A stretch of DNA of 64,000 nucleotides, taken from the NCBI RefSeq assembly GCF_910592395.1, contig NC_088322.1, positions 184,001-248,000 of the forward strand, read 5' to 3'. Below the pieces are notes generated by a model, which saw nothing but the letters and a program-made list of their open reading frames with translations, did not search any database and was not told where the DNA came from. Origin of the DNA: Lineus longissimus. Lineage: Eukaryota; Nemertea; Pilidiophora; Heteronemertea; Lineidae. This document shows positions 24,377-37,521 of this stretch, one piece after another. Every line of letters begins with the position of its first letter. Within the stretch, counting starts at the first letter, position 1. A program made the translations under genes and the position numbers.

Positions 24377-27044
24377 AGTGTGTGTGTGTGTTCATCGATT
24401 GAGCCAATTTGATATTAAGTTTGCCAAGTAGCTGCTGATGTGAGTAGTGTGATTGAGAGAAACTTATCCTGTTAGGTATATAGGTACCTTTATACCTTTT
24501 TCATAACGGTGTCTGGGGTCAATGGTGGTATCTGGACACGAAGACACTATCCCTAACCCTAGCCTGGATACCGTGCCTGGCCGGTGACCTTTTAAGAGAC
24601 ACGACATATTGTCATTGTACTACCATCACATCCTGCTGCTGATATGATCACATCCTGCTGTTTGTCTTTTTTTCATCCAATTCAACTCAATGAGCCCAAG
24701 TGCTTTTGCACGAACGCGCGCGGCAGGCAGAAGTCTACCACCAATAACCCGGCCCTCCTATATAGTACATGTATAATAATATAGGCTATAACCACATGAA
24801 AACGACACAGCTATAACTTGTCATCAGCTCGTCATCTACACGCCTGTTTCAAAGGACCTGATTGACATGTACATGAGATTGTCTTACTATATATATACGC
24901 AATGATTTCCTCTCGACCAGTTTTGTGGGCCGTCGGTTCGCTTATCACATATTATTTTACATACAGTACACTGTACGTACTACGGACTATAGAATACACA
25001 CACATTGAATATACTGTGTCATCACTATGAGCCCAGGGCCTTGACTGGTTTTTACATTTCTCGTGCGGTGGCAACACACTGCATGGTATGTTTTGACATG
25101 ATGCTATGACTGCATGTATACAACCAACTGAGCTGTGATTCCCGCGCGCCCATATTACATACATTACATATATTATTTCTTCTACCATGTCCCGCAGTAT
25201 CAGAATAATACGCGCGCGGTGCTGGTCGACTGCACGTACACACGTACACACTCACTGTTATTGATGTACACGTCATCCGTACAAACCTAACCCTGCTGCA
25301 GTATTGCATGCATGAACAGAGCCGGCCGGCTAACCCTAACCGGCCTACCCTAACCGGCCTAACCCTAACCGGCCTTACCCTAACCGGCCTAACCCTAGTG
25401 TCAAACTTTCAATGCAACACTGAACTATCACAACTTACAATAGCACGCACGTACGACTCGAACATCATGTCTATAACGTACATGATTGTCTAAAGTACAC
25501 AATCATGGCCATGGTAGGCCTACTACAACTCACATCGGAAATAGGCCCCCTCACTTTGCCCCCCCCCCCCCCCCCCTGCGCCGCCCGTACGACTGGAATT
25601 TGACCTGGGTGAGGTGTTTTGGAAACGATTTCACCCCCTCACCCCCTCACCTATTTGATGCATATCTGGCTGGATGAAAAATCGCGAAAATCTTCGAGTA
25701 CGGCGTAACGGTGAATACGCGCGCCGGGTGTTGTTGTGCGTAATTTGACCTGTGCGAGTAAACGATGTGTGCAGGTATTGGCAAAGTTAGCTAGAAATTT
25801 GGTGGAGGGGTTAGCGAGTTAGGGGCATATTTGTTAAATTTGTATCCTGTTCTAGCGTTAGTTCATATATCGGCCAGCGGGAAAATACAGGTGGCAGCAC
25901 CGGCGGCCGGTTGGTTACCATGGTCACTCAGACTATCCTCTTCACTCCCATGCAGTGCTGTACATTTAATAGATGGGGAAGCTACCTGCGCGGCCGGGTG
26001 ACTCATCGCTGACTCTCGAGACAGTAGTGCTACCTGGACAGGCATGCGCACCATGCAGGTACCTACTTGCTCTGTGGAGCCTCAGTCAGTGTAATTGTTG
26101 TTCAGTGTAATTGTTGTAGTTGTTTACCATAGTAACCATACATGCATATGCAATTAGGCATGTGCGTGGTCTCTTTTGGCGGTAGAATTATTATCAGCTT
26201 AGAATTACTGTTCATGAACTCATTAATCAGAGGTGAATGGTGGTGCGTGGGTGCATGGTTGACCACTACTGCACCCTATTTATAACCCCTGTGACTTTAA
26301 ATATTTTTTTGCTTGTTTTTAACATATATTGTTTTAACATATCATCAATCATTTTCATCTCATTTGTGACTTCTGTGTAACATAACATGATATTATTCTG
26401 TGTAAATTGATTTTTGGCTAGTGCATGAGGTGAATTAATCATTAACCATGACCCATGATCAGAAAGTTTTGATAGTTTGGATGGATGATATGCCATCATG
26501 GCAGTTGATCGAAGAAGCAGTTGGCCGCTAGCACAGCGCCGGAGTAGTTGGTGGTTGGGAGAGAGGTGTGTGCGTGCGCGGGTGTGCGGGTGCGTATGTG
26601 TGCGTGTGTGTGTGGGGGGGGGGGTGATATAGTTACGATGATGCCTTTTTGCCCGGAGATAAGCATGAAAGCATAGATAATGATCCCGAGACCCGGCCGA
26701 GTGTAGGATTTGAATTCAAAAAGACCTTAGCCGACCGGCCCTGTCCTTAATATTATTATCATCTAAGTGTTTGAGGTCTCACTAGCCAGTATGCATGTGA
26801 TCAGGTGGTGTCTCATGCATGCATTGTGCTATGTAAACAGTCTATAATATGCATCACTGTATTATGTCTAGACGACGTTGAAACTTGGTCAGATATGTGC
26901 ATTCTACAATAGTAGACAAGCTATTGTAGAATTGTATAGGTTTGTGTGAGCAGAGAGTATAAGGGGCCTGCTGCCAAGTCTACAGCCGCTGATGGCGCTA
27001 CCTGCCTGGCCTCCGCACCGGCTAGTGAGACCTGCCGCTGATTA
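24377..27044. other. Non-coding host-like stretch
   Basis: No supported gene. It contains telomere-like repeats (25317-25399), a poly-C run at 25560-25577, GT-rich simple sequence near 26570-26630, and TAACCC-type short repeats at 24550. The small ORFs here are unsupported. Confidence 0.6.
25317..25399. repeat. Telomere-like CCGGCCTAACCCTAA repeats
   Basis: About five degenerate 15-base units each contain TAACCCTAACC, the vertebrate-type telomere hexamer, with CCGGC spacers. It is an interstitial array. Confidence 0.8.
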
Positions 27045-27595
27045 ATGGCTTGTGTTGTGTTGTTGTGGACGACGAGTGGGTTGAACAGGACTGGTTTCAC
27101 GGTAGGATTTTGTCATGGAAACGAGGAAATAGACATTGAGACCAATGTACTTTCAAGATTATTGCATCATAAATGGGACCAGATTGTCGACATCTTGCCA
27201 CACGCCATGATATTGACGAAATCGTCGTCGTCGTCGAAACGAGCAACCCCGGACCGACGGAAAAGTAAGCAGACTGAAAATCTTTTGCGAAATTTTGCCA
27301 GTTCAAAGCACGATTTCTTCGCGGAAAGAGAAAAATAGTCTCTGGCAGCGATGCAGATTGTTGTTTAATGCATTTCGATTCGCCCCAGGGTATCGTCACA
27401 CATTGATTCGGCCCTGTTTTGACGAAATCTCGAACGGAACAGCGGCTACTCTGCTCCGTAAACATCATCGCGTCCCGCTGAAGACAATCTCGGCTCCCCA
27501 GGTAAATTGCTGTGCATTGGCCTATACGATTCGCGTGCAAAAATGTCACCTGGGCGCGGAGGTTTTCTGGTTCCGGTCAACCGGGTCAAGACGGT

Positions 27596-27666
27596 ACACA
27601 CACACACACACACACACACAATCGACTCTAACCATTATTATATTATTATTATTATTATTATTATTA
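27596..27666. repeat. (CA)n and (TTA)n microsatellites
   Basis: A CA run at 27596-27619 is followed by a TAT/TTA run at 27640-27666. Confidence 0.9.
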
Positions 27667-27880
27667 TAAACCCGATGAAGATAGGCGTCTCATTTCTATT
27701 TCAGGTATTTTGTAATGATGTTCTGCTGGGAGACTCTGTCTGTCTGTTGTTGTGAAACGTTAGTAGGTTAGCAACTAACTTAGTGTGTTGACATGCATAT
27801 CTGACCTCGTCCTCGGCCATCATCAGCTGATCGATGTAAACAAACAATTCGTGTCACTGTGCATGCTGTGCTGGGCCTAG

Positions 27881-27882
<2 letters not shown>

Positions 27883-27920
<38 letters not shown>
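27883..27920. repeat. (CAG)n microsatellite
   Basis: Twelve to thirteen CAG units in non-coding host-like sequence. Confidence 0.95.
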
Positions 27921-27921
<1 letters not shown>

Positions 27922-28282
27922 GCAGTTGAGTCTCGTAGTGATTACAATATCTCGTCGTTCATTGGTCGATGCTGTTTAATAATTTATCTTTGCAGGTGCA
28001 CGTCATGATGTTTGTTAGATTTGTCAAGTCGTGTCCAAGAGAAGAAAGGAATGCACGACGTCGGTGCTGTCGTGCAGTGGATCGATACCAAGCACTACTG
28101 ATGACGGTAGAGGAGCAGGAGGAAACCGGGGGTTCCACAGGAGTAGGTGGTAATTGCATCACAGATCACGCAGGATTCACCTGCGGTGTGCTTGATAGTG
28201 ATACAGCTTGGTATGATCAATATTAATATGTACTATTATAACTTAGACCCATGCAGTATGTATGGACGGTACTTCAAAAAAG

Positions 28283-28521
28283 TACCGTCACATCGCCGGC
28301 TATATAGGCAGCTTGTACGTTCGCTGGGCTTTTGGTTTCCTGGGCAAGGATATTCGTGTTGTGGTTCCATGCTGTGCAGTCAGTCTGCAAGGTGCATGAG
28401 GGCATTCGAGTTTCCTCCACAAGTTTGGACCTGAGGATGAAGCAGAATTTGTTGGATTCATGGAAGCCATGGAGGAGGAAGCCATGGAGGTGTCCGTCCG
28501 AGCAGATCATGTCAATCAATG
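28283..28521 (+). pseudogene. P2X7-intracellular-domain-like C-terminal fragment
   Basis: One frame reads YRHIAGYIGSLYVRWAFGFL then GKDIRVVVPCCAV, matching the YRxxxYxxFxxWxxGxLGxxxRxVxPxCxV pattern of P2X7-like domains. The following xIRxxFP part and a GPEDEAEFVGFMEA tail are separated by a stop and frame change near 28398. An upstream exon-like stretch at 28002-28150 begins after TTTGCAG. It is a decayed or mis-sequenced last exon. Confidence 0.5.
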
Positions 28522-28869
28522 ATCAATGAATGTGTTGTGACAATGACTATAGCTGTGTTGTGATGATATAGCCAAGTGAGAAAGACAATGACAATCACAC
28601 AATGTTTATCAATAATGTTCTTCTATTTTTATTTGTAATAAAACTTCGAGTGAACATTGTTAATTCAAAATTTGCATTCTTAAAATTTTTCATGCATGCT
28701 TGGGACTTTTTCACTGCGCAATAATATGAACTTCCAGAAACTAGGGCCTCGAGTACTACTATAAAAAGCTGATATTATCAGAGCTTGTCATCATTTATCC
28801 AGGAAGCCAGTGATCGAGAAGTTCTCAACACGTCATGCAGTCAGTCTACATCATCTACACAGTAACTGC

Positions 28870-29116
28870 CTACACAATGTGTGCATGAGTTCTTGAGGCT
28901 GGTGCATGTCTATCTCTCAGCAGGCGTTCTTGTTGAAGCGACTTCGATGCTGCAAGTGCAATCAATACAGCCTCTTCCTTGGAAGCAGGTGGCGGTGTGT
29001 GCAGCGAGGCCAGATTTGGAGTATCATCAGTCATTACATAGTTTACGTCATAGGTCTCTCCAGTCTTCACCAGCCGGATGACTTCCTCCACCACACTCTG
29101 TCTGTCGGCATAGATT
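28870..29116 (-). CDS. Exon-like segment with a UIM-like helix
   Basis: On the minus strand a TTTCAG acceptor ends at 29117, followed by an open frame to a stop at 28870. The sequence ends with EEAVLIALAASKSLQQE, which fits a ubiquitin-interacting motif. It is probably the last exon of a host gene whose other exons are not identified here. Confidence 0.35.
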
Positions 29117-29160
29117 CTGAAAGAGATGAGTGAAGCTGTACTTAAAAGAGAACACAACAA

Positions 29161-29884
29161 ATGGATTGTGTGTGATTGGAAATATCAGACACATTAATAA
29201 AGTGTGTAATATCCGCCGCTCAAATAGTCACTTCATTTGGTTTTCAATGTCAGTCATTTGAGATATCAGGCAGTCAGCAGCGGCAGTGCTACGTAGTTAT
29301 AATTACTACTGGCTGCATTGCGGACACGCGCGTGAATGTAACTGCACTCTGCATCTTCCAGTTTAGTTACAAGTAGTATTAAGTACGTAGACATGAAGAT
29401 TGCCTACACACTGAAATAAATTAAAACAAGGAACACTGTGTATGCAATTATAATTGCTAACTGAACTGACCTGCTCACTCACTCATTGCCTGGTGGTAGG
29501 TGAAGTGGAAGCCCTCCTCCAACCCTAAGGTCTGAGCATCAGAACTGAGCTTTTTAACATATTTCAGAACCAGCTTGTTCAACATCACTCTATATGGCAG
29601 AGAGTGTGTGTGTCATACGTACGTGTCATGCCTCAGAACCTGAAATAATGAAATGCACATATTATTATTATAATCAACACACTTATAATAATTTGATTCC
29701 ACAATGCAATGTTTGCTTTAATATGGGAGGCACATACATGTACGTACAAGGTTACGTATTTCTGATAAAGTTAGCATTTTGGAGACACTTTGTCAATCAA
29801 AGATTAGAACAAGTGAATGTAGTAACGTAACACAGTAGCAGCAAAGTGCTGAGTATTAACATTTCTCATATGGCAGGAGAACGG
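29161..29884. other. Host-like stretch without recognised genes
   Basis: AT-rich sequence with short ORFs only. Nothing supported. Confidence 0.5.
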
Positions 29885-30126
29885 CTCTCTGATTTCGCCT
29901 CAGAACAGCCGTCCCCGTCGAACAGTTCAGATTTCAAGAACTGGGTGCTAGTGTTTGGATTTTTGTACTTGAAACTGATGCTCTCGTAATCGCCTAGATC
30001 AAAATTCATCACACCTGCATTGCGACACGTTTTACTCATGACGTTATACGCTGCAAAATTGTTTCTATTCGACTCTATTTGGTCAACCAAAGCCTTACCG
30101 ATTGTTTCAAACATGTACATTTGCAT
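29885..30126 (-). pseudogene. Second copy of the displaced N-terminal gene fragment
   Basis: It matches 15471-15703 in reverse, including the foreign junction to the first 24 or so bases of the duplicated minus-strand gene. There are a few changes (S to Y, a small in-frame insertion). The shared junction shows that this copy was made from the already rearranged 15.5-kb locus, or its ancestor. Confidence 0.8.
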
Positions 30127-31042
30127 TTTTTTTCACTCAATTCGCGTGTTTTGAAAAAATGATGCAATGCAATGCATTCATTTGTGATGAAGGAAAAACG
30201 ATTACCCTAACCCCTGTATTACCTAGTCGGTTGTAAGAATTTCTGACAAAAATAAATTTCCCGGAAATTCACAAGTCCAACCAAAAATCTATAATATTCA
30301 CATTCCCATGTATGAATCTCTCCTAAACACTTTGTCTACGTGTTTTTTACCAGATACAAACATGATTCCAGCAGCAGTGAAAACTCAGGTACCACATTGA
30401 ATGTTCTCTTTATAGACATGATTGCAGGGTTGGGGATTCCCATCATCACTTTTCAAAACTTTTTCATTTTTTAAGATAGACCCCTACAACCTGCGAGAAA
30501 GTTGTTCAGAATCGAAAGGAGATCATTTTAAGCTTTAGTTCATCGAAATCGGTCTATCGGTTTAAATTTTATGAGAGTTTAAAAACTGTACACTGTTTCA
30601 TTGAAATGGCATTAGTCAAAAGTAGCAGCGCCATCTGCGATCTACCGGTGGCGGGAATCGGAACTACATTACTGTAGGCAGCCATTTTGATTTTTTTGGC
30701 AGTCAGGGACAACACCCCTGGGCCAAAGTCAATGAAGGAGACCTCCGTTTAACAAAATGACCTCAATTCGTGATCACACGTGACCATACAATTAACTTAT
30801 TCATCAATCCATATGATAGTTGACCTTTCGACCCCCTATGCATATATAATAAGGTAACGTTGTATATGCATAAGGAATTGTTCCTTTCGTAGTACATTGT
30901 GTAGGCAAATATTGTGAAAATGGCCAAAATTCACAGTAGGCACGGACATAGATACGTCATCATCTATGTCTCTGCCTACTGCGAACTACTAGCGCCACTC
31001 TGGTGGTGGAGTGGTGGAAGTTGAAACTAGAGAAAGTCACAA
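30115..31042 (-). repeat. Palindrome element, copy B (inverted)
   Basis: Nearly identical to 14555-15482 in reverse. The hairpin lies at 30934-30981 and the AT-rich inverted repeat at 30837-30872. Exon-like repeats start directly after GTCACAA at 31042. Confidence 0.9.
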
Positions 31043-34000
31043 CTAGGGAATAATGGCGCTGTAGGTCATACCGTCCATAATGACAATGAGCTGTGATTCC
31101 ATGACAACAGCAAGGGCAAACTTACTTGTTGACTGAAAGATTTGCATTCCAATTGGGATCTCGCATCTCATCATCAATGAATGCGCTTGACAGGACACTG
31201 TTCTTGTCGGTGTTCGGCATGATGTTTTCATTTATAACAGCAACTGGAAGAGCAAAGAATGCATTGCAATAAACAGTGATGAATCAAAATCAAAATCAGT
31301 TGGCTGTCCTCACCTCATTCTCACAATATCCGGTAGGCCCAGGCTACAGGTTCAAAATTATGATTATGTACATCAAGGCCAGGCAGAAAATGACCAACTT
31401 TCACTGCACTGTGGCATTCCAATGACGATAGTGTGGAAGTACATTGTACCGAGAAATAAAGGCACAGCAATACTGTACAAACAACATGCCCAGAACACAT
31501 TTTGATCTTTTTTAAAAGTACTTACCTAGTAGATAGATAGACATCACAAACTTAGAAGTTCTAGAAGTAGAGGGCAGTTCTCGTTCATTTTCTGCAATCA
31601 CCTGGATCGAGTGGGGCACCACAAATGGCATCATCGTCATCTGAACCACTATGAACCACTATCAGTTGTTGACAGCAGGCTGAGCTGATGCTGTTTTCGA
31701 TCATATTCACCAACTGTGCACCCTCCTCAACAAGCTGATAAAAAGAAGAAACTTTTAAAGTGAATGAAAAGCTGAAACCCTACACTCACCAGTTATATAG
31801 TACTATGTTACATCTATGTATATTATCATCAAACAGCACAGTACTACAATAATATCAGTAGTTCTAATTCATTTGACATGTTTGATTACGAGTGAGAAAT
31901 AAATAATGATTCCATGACAACAGCAAGGGCAAACTTACTTGTTGACTGAAAGATTTGCATTCCAATTAGGATCTCGCATCTCGTCATCAATGAATGCGCT
32001 TGACAGGACACTGTTCTTGTCGGTGTTCGGCATGATGTTTTCATTTATAACAGCAACTGGAAGAGCAAAGAATGCATTGCAATAAACAGTGATGAATCAA
32101 AATCAAAATCAGTTGGCTGTCCTCACCTCATTCTCACAATATCCGGTAGGCCCAGGCTACAGGTTCAAAATTATGATTATGTACATCAAGGCCAGGTTAG
32201 GCAGAAAATGACCAACATTCACTGCACTGTGGCATTCCAATGACGATAGTGTGGAAGTACATTGTACCGAGAAATAAAGGCACAGCAATACAAACAACAT
32301 GCCCAGAACACATTTTGATCTTTTTTAAAAGTACTTACCTAGATAGATAGACATCACAAACTTAGAAGTTCTAGAAGTAGAGGGGCAGTTCTCGTTCATT
32401 TTCTGCAATCACCTGGATCGAGTGGGGCACCACCAATGGCATCATCGTCATCTGAACCACTATGAACCACTATCAGTTGTTGACAGCAGGCTGAGCTGAT
32501 GCTGTTTTCGATCATATTCACCAACTGTGCACCCTCCTCAACAAGCTGATAAAAAGAAGAAACTTTTAAAGTGAATGAAAAGCTGGCCTATGAATTATTT
32601 CACAATTGCATTTAGCAACATAGCAATCTGACACCAGGTCTACGGCTGTCAAAGCTTGACAGGACAGTCTTCTTGTCGGTGTTCAGCATGATGTTTTCAT
32701 TAACAGCAACTGGAAGAGCAAAGAAAGCACTGCAATAAACAGTGATGAATCAAAATCAAAATCCGTCAATTCCTTGGTTGTGCTAGAGGGCAGTTCTCGT
32801 TCATTTTCTGCAATCACCTGGATCGAGTGGGGCACCACAAATGGCATCATCGTCATCTGAACCACTATCAGTTGTTGACAGCAGGCCGAGCTGATGCTGT
32901 TTTCGATCATATTCACCAAATGTGCACCCTCCTCAACAAGCTGATAAAAAAAAGAAACTTTTAAAGTGAATGAAAAGCTGGCCTATGAATTATTTCACAA
33001 TTGCATTTAGCAACATAGCAATCTGACACCAGGTCTAGGGCTGTCAAAGCTTGACAGGACAGTCTTCTTGTCGGTGTTCAGCATGATGTTTTCATTAACA
33101 GCAACTGGAAGAGCAAAGAAAGCACTGCAATAAACAGTGATGAATCAAAATCAAAATCAGTCAATTCCTTGGTTGTGCTCATTGGTCTCTTGCTTGCGAT
33201 CATTCTTTGTCATGTGTACTGGAATAGTTTATCCTCTATATAATGTGTCCTCCTGACTCAATATGTTCTCCATGAACAACTCTCCTCAACTACCTTAAAA
33301 TTCCCTCCACCCAAAAGTACACACATATCTGTGATGTCGTCTCTACATGAGCACAATGTCATAATTGTGATTCCATGACAACAGCAAGGGCAAACTTACT
33401 TGTTGACTGAAAGATTTGCATTCCAATTAGGATCTCGCATCTCGTCATCAATGAATGCGCTTGACAGGACACTATTCTTGTCGGTGTTCGGCATGATGTT
33501 TTCATTAACAGCAACTGGAAGAGCAAAGAATGCATTGCAATAAACAGAGATGAATCAAAATCAAAATCAGTTGGCTGTCCTCACCTCATTCTCATAATAT
33601 CCGGTAGGCCCAGGCTACAGGTTCAAAATTATGATTATGTACATCAGGCTACAGGTTCAAAATTATGATTATGTACATCAAGGCCAGGTAGAAAATGACC
33701 AACATTCACTGCACTGTGGCATTCCAATGATGATAGTGTGGAAGTACATTGTACCGAGAAATAAAGGCACAGCAATACTGTACAAACAGCATGCCCAGAA
33801 CACATTTTGATCTTTTTTAAAAGTACTTACCTAGATAGATAGACATTACAAACTTAGAAGTTCTAGAAGTAGAGGGCAGTTCTCGTTCATTTTCTGCAAT
33901 CACCTGGATCGAGTGGGGCACCACAAATGGCATCATCGTCATCTGAACCACTATCAGTTGTTGACAGCAGGCCGAGCTGATGCTGTTTTCGATCATATTC

Positions 34001-34548
34001 ACCAAATGTGCACCCTCCTCAACAAGCTGATCAAAAGAAGAAACTTTTAAAGTGAATGAAAAGCTGGCCTATGAATTATTTCACAATTGCATTTAGCAAC
34101 ACAGCAATCTGACACCAGGTCTAGGGCTGTCAAAGCTTGACAGGACACTGTTCTTGTCGGTGTTCGGCATGATGTTTTCATTTATAACAGCAACTGGAAG
34201 AGCAAAGAAAGCATTGCAATAAACAGTGATGAATCTAAATCAAAATCAGTCAATTCCTTGTTTGTGCTCACTGAAAAGTTTGTCATCACTTACTGACATT
34301 GGTTGTATTCCACTCATACAGTCACTCCATATGATGGGCCGGCCCAGGTCTCTTGCTTGCGATCATTCTTTGTCATGTGTACTGGAATAGTTTATCCTCT
34401 ATGTGTCCTCCTGACTCAATATGTTCTCCATGAACAACTCTCCTCAACTACCTTAAAATTCCCTCCACCAAAAAGTACACACAGATCTGTGATGTCGTCT
34501 CTACATGAGCACAATGTCATAATTGTGATTCCATGACAACAGCAAGGG
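31043..34548. repeat. Shuffled array of two exon-like modules
   Basis: Two minus-strand modules recur several times. Module 1 reads NTDKNSVLSSAFIDDEMRDP and ends with a GTAAGT donor (31091, 31911, 33371, with shorter forms at 32660, 33055, 34135). Module 2 reads LVEEGAQLVNMIENSISSAC (31680-31735, 32480-32540, 32870-32940, 33960-34025). Both are flanked by splice-like AG and GTAAGT. The family is not recognised. The copies differ by small changes, which suggests repeated local duplication of part of a multi-exon gene. Confidence 0.75.
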
Positions 34549-35483
34549 CAAACATGTACCTTTGCATTTTTTTTCACTCAATTCGCGTGTTTTGAAAAGA
34601 TGATGCAATGCAATGCATTCGTTTGTGATGAAGGAAAAACGATTACCCTAACCCCTGTATTACATAGTCGGTTGTAAGAATTTCTGACAAAAATAAATTT
34701 CCCGGAAATTCACAAGTCCAACCAAAAATCTATAATATTCACATTCCCATGTATGAATCTCTCCTAAACACTTTGTCTACGTGTTTTTTACCAGATACAA
34801 ACATGATTCCAGCAGCAGTGAAAACTCAGGTACCACATTGAATGTTCTCTTTATAGACATGATTGCAGGGTTGGGGATTCCCATCATCACTTTTCAAAAC
34901 TTTTTCATTTTTTAAGATAGACCCCTACAACCTGCGAGAAAGTTGTTCAGAATCGAAAGGAGATCATTTTAAGCTTTAGTTCATCGAAATCGGTCTATCG
35001 GTTTAAATTTTATGAGAGTTTAAAAATTGTACACTGTTTCATTGAAATGGCATTAGTCAAAAGTAGCAGCGCCATCTGCGATCTACCGGTGGCGGGAATC
35101 GGAACTACATTACTGTAGGCAGCCATTTTGATTTTTTTGGCAGTCAGGGACAACACCCCTGGGCCAAAGTCAATGAAGGAGACCTCCGTTTAACAAAATG
35201 ACCTCAATTCGTGATCACACGTGACCATACAATTAACTTATTCATCAATCCATATGATAGTTGACCTTTCGACCCCCTATGCATATATAATAAGGTAACG
35301 TTGTATATGCATAAGGAATTGTTCCTTTCGTAGTACATTGTGTAGGCAAATATTGTGAAAATGGCCAAAATTCACAGTAGGCACGGACATAGATACGTCA
35401 TCATCTATGTCTCTGCCTACTGCGAACTACTAGCGCCACTCTGGTGGTGGAGTGGTGGAAGTTGAAACTAGAGAAAGTCACAA
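34549..35483 (-). repeat. Palindrome element, copy C (inverted)
   Basis: Matches copy B, with the hairpin at 35375-35422 and the AT inverted repeat at 35278-35313. It starts at CAAACATGTAC inside the gene fragment's first codons, so the coding part is missing. With the following modules it is a tandem copy of the 30115-34548 unit, offset about 4.43 kb. Confidence 0.9.
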
Positions 35484-37521
35484 CTTGGGAATAATGGCGC
35501 TGTAGGTCATACCGTCCATAATGACAATGAGCTGTGATTCCATGACAACAGCAAGGGCAAACTTACTTGTTGACTGAAAGATTTGCATTCCAATTGGGAT
35601 CTCGCATCTCATCATCAATGAATGCGCTTGACAGGACACTGTTCTTGTCGGTGTTCGGCATGATGTTTTCATTTATAACAGCAACTGGAAGAGCAAATAA
35701 TGCATTGCAATAAACAGTGATGAATCAAAATCAAAATCAGTTGGCTGTCCTCACCTCATTCTCACAATATCCGGTAGGCCCAGGCTACAGGTTCAAAATT
35801 ATGATTATGTACATCAATGCCAGTCAGAAAATGACCAACATTCACTGCACTGTGGCATTCCAATGACGATAGTGTGGAAGTACATTGTACCGAGAAATAA
35901 AGGCACAGCAATACTGTACAAACAACATGCCCAGAACACATTTTGATCTTTTTTAAAAGTACTTACCTAGTAGATAGATAGACATCACAAACTTAGAAGT
36001 TCTAGAAGTAGAGGGCAGTTCTCGTTCATTTTCTGCAATCACCTGGATCGAGTGGGGCACCACAAATGGCATCATCGTCATCTGAACCACTATGAACCAC
36101 TATCAGTTGTTGACAGCAGGCTGAGCTGATGCTGTTTTCGATCATATTCACCAACTGTGCACCCTCCTCAACAAGCTGATAAAAAGAAGAAACTTTTAAA
36201 GTGAATGAAAAGCTGAAACCCTACACTCACCAGTTATATAGTACTATGTTACATCTATGTATATTATCATCAAACAGCACAGTACTACAATAATATCAGT
36301 AGTTCTAGATCATTTGACATGTTTGATTACGAGTGAGAAATAAATAATGATTCCATGACAACAGCAAGGGCAAACTTACTTGTTGACTGAAAGATTTGCA
36401 TTCCAAATAGGATCTCGCATCTCGTCATCAATGAATGCGCTTGACAGGACACTGTTCTTGTCGGTGTTCGGCATGATGTTTTCATTTATAACAGCAACTG
36501 GAAGAGCAAAGAATGCATTGCAATAAACAGTGATGAATCAAAATCAAAATCAGTTGGCTGTCCTCACCTCATTCTCACAATATCCGGTAGGCCCAGGCTA
36601 CAGGTTCAAAATTATGATTATGTACATCAAGGCCAGGCAGAAAATGACCAACATTCACTGCACTGTGGCATTCCAATGATGATAGTGTGGAAGTACATTG
36701 TACCGAGAAATAAAGGCACAGCAATACAAACAACATGCCCAGAACACATTTTGATCTTTTTTAAAAGTACTTACCTAGTAGATAGATAGACATCACAAAC
36801 TTAGAAGTTCTAGAAGTAGAGGGCAGTTCTCGTTCATTTTCTGCAATCACCTGGATCGAGTGGGGCACCACCAATGGCATCATCGTCATCTAAACCACTA
36901 TCAGTTGTTGACAGCAGGCCGAGCTGATGCTGTTTTCGATCATATTCACCAACTGTGCACCCTCCTCAACAAGCTGATAAAAAGAAGAAACTTTTAAAGT
37001 GAATGAAAAGCTGGCCTATGAATTATTTCACAATTGCATTTAGCAACACAGCAATCTGACACCAGGTCTAGGGCTGTCAAAGCTTGACAGGACAGTCTTC
37101 TTGTCGGTGTTCGGCATGATGTTTTCAACAGCAACTGGAAGAGCAAAGAAAGCACTGCAATAAACAGTGATGAATCAAAATCAAAATCAGTCAATTCCTT
37201 GGTTGTGCTCATTGGTCTCTTGCTTGCGATCATTCTTTGTCATGTGTACTGGAATAGTTTATCCTCTATATAATGTGTCCTCCTGACTCAATATGTTCTC
37301 CATGAACAACTCTCCTCAACTACCTTAAAATTCCCTCCACCCAAAAGTACACACAGATCTGTGATGTCGTCTCTACATGAGCACAATGTCATAATTGTGA
37401 TTCCGTGACAACAGCAAGGGCAAACTTACTTGTTGACTGAAAGATTTGCATTCCAATTAGGATCTCGCATCTCGTCATCAATGAATGCGCTTGACAGGAC
37501 ACTGTTCTTGTCGGTGTTCGG
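35484..37521. repeat. Second array of the exon-like modules
   Basis: It repeats the order seen after copy B: module 1 at 35536, 36351 and 37402, module 2 at 36120-36180 and 36915-36975. It is cut off at about 37521 where a virus-like gene begins. Confidence 0.8.
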
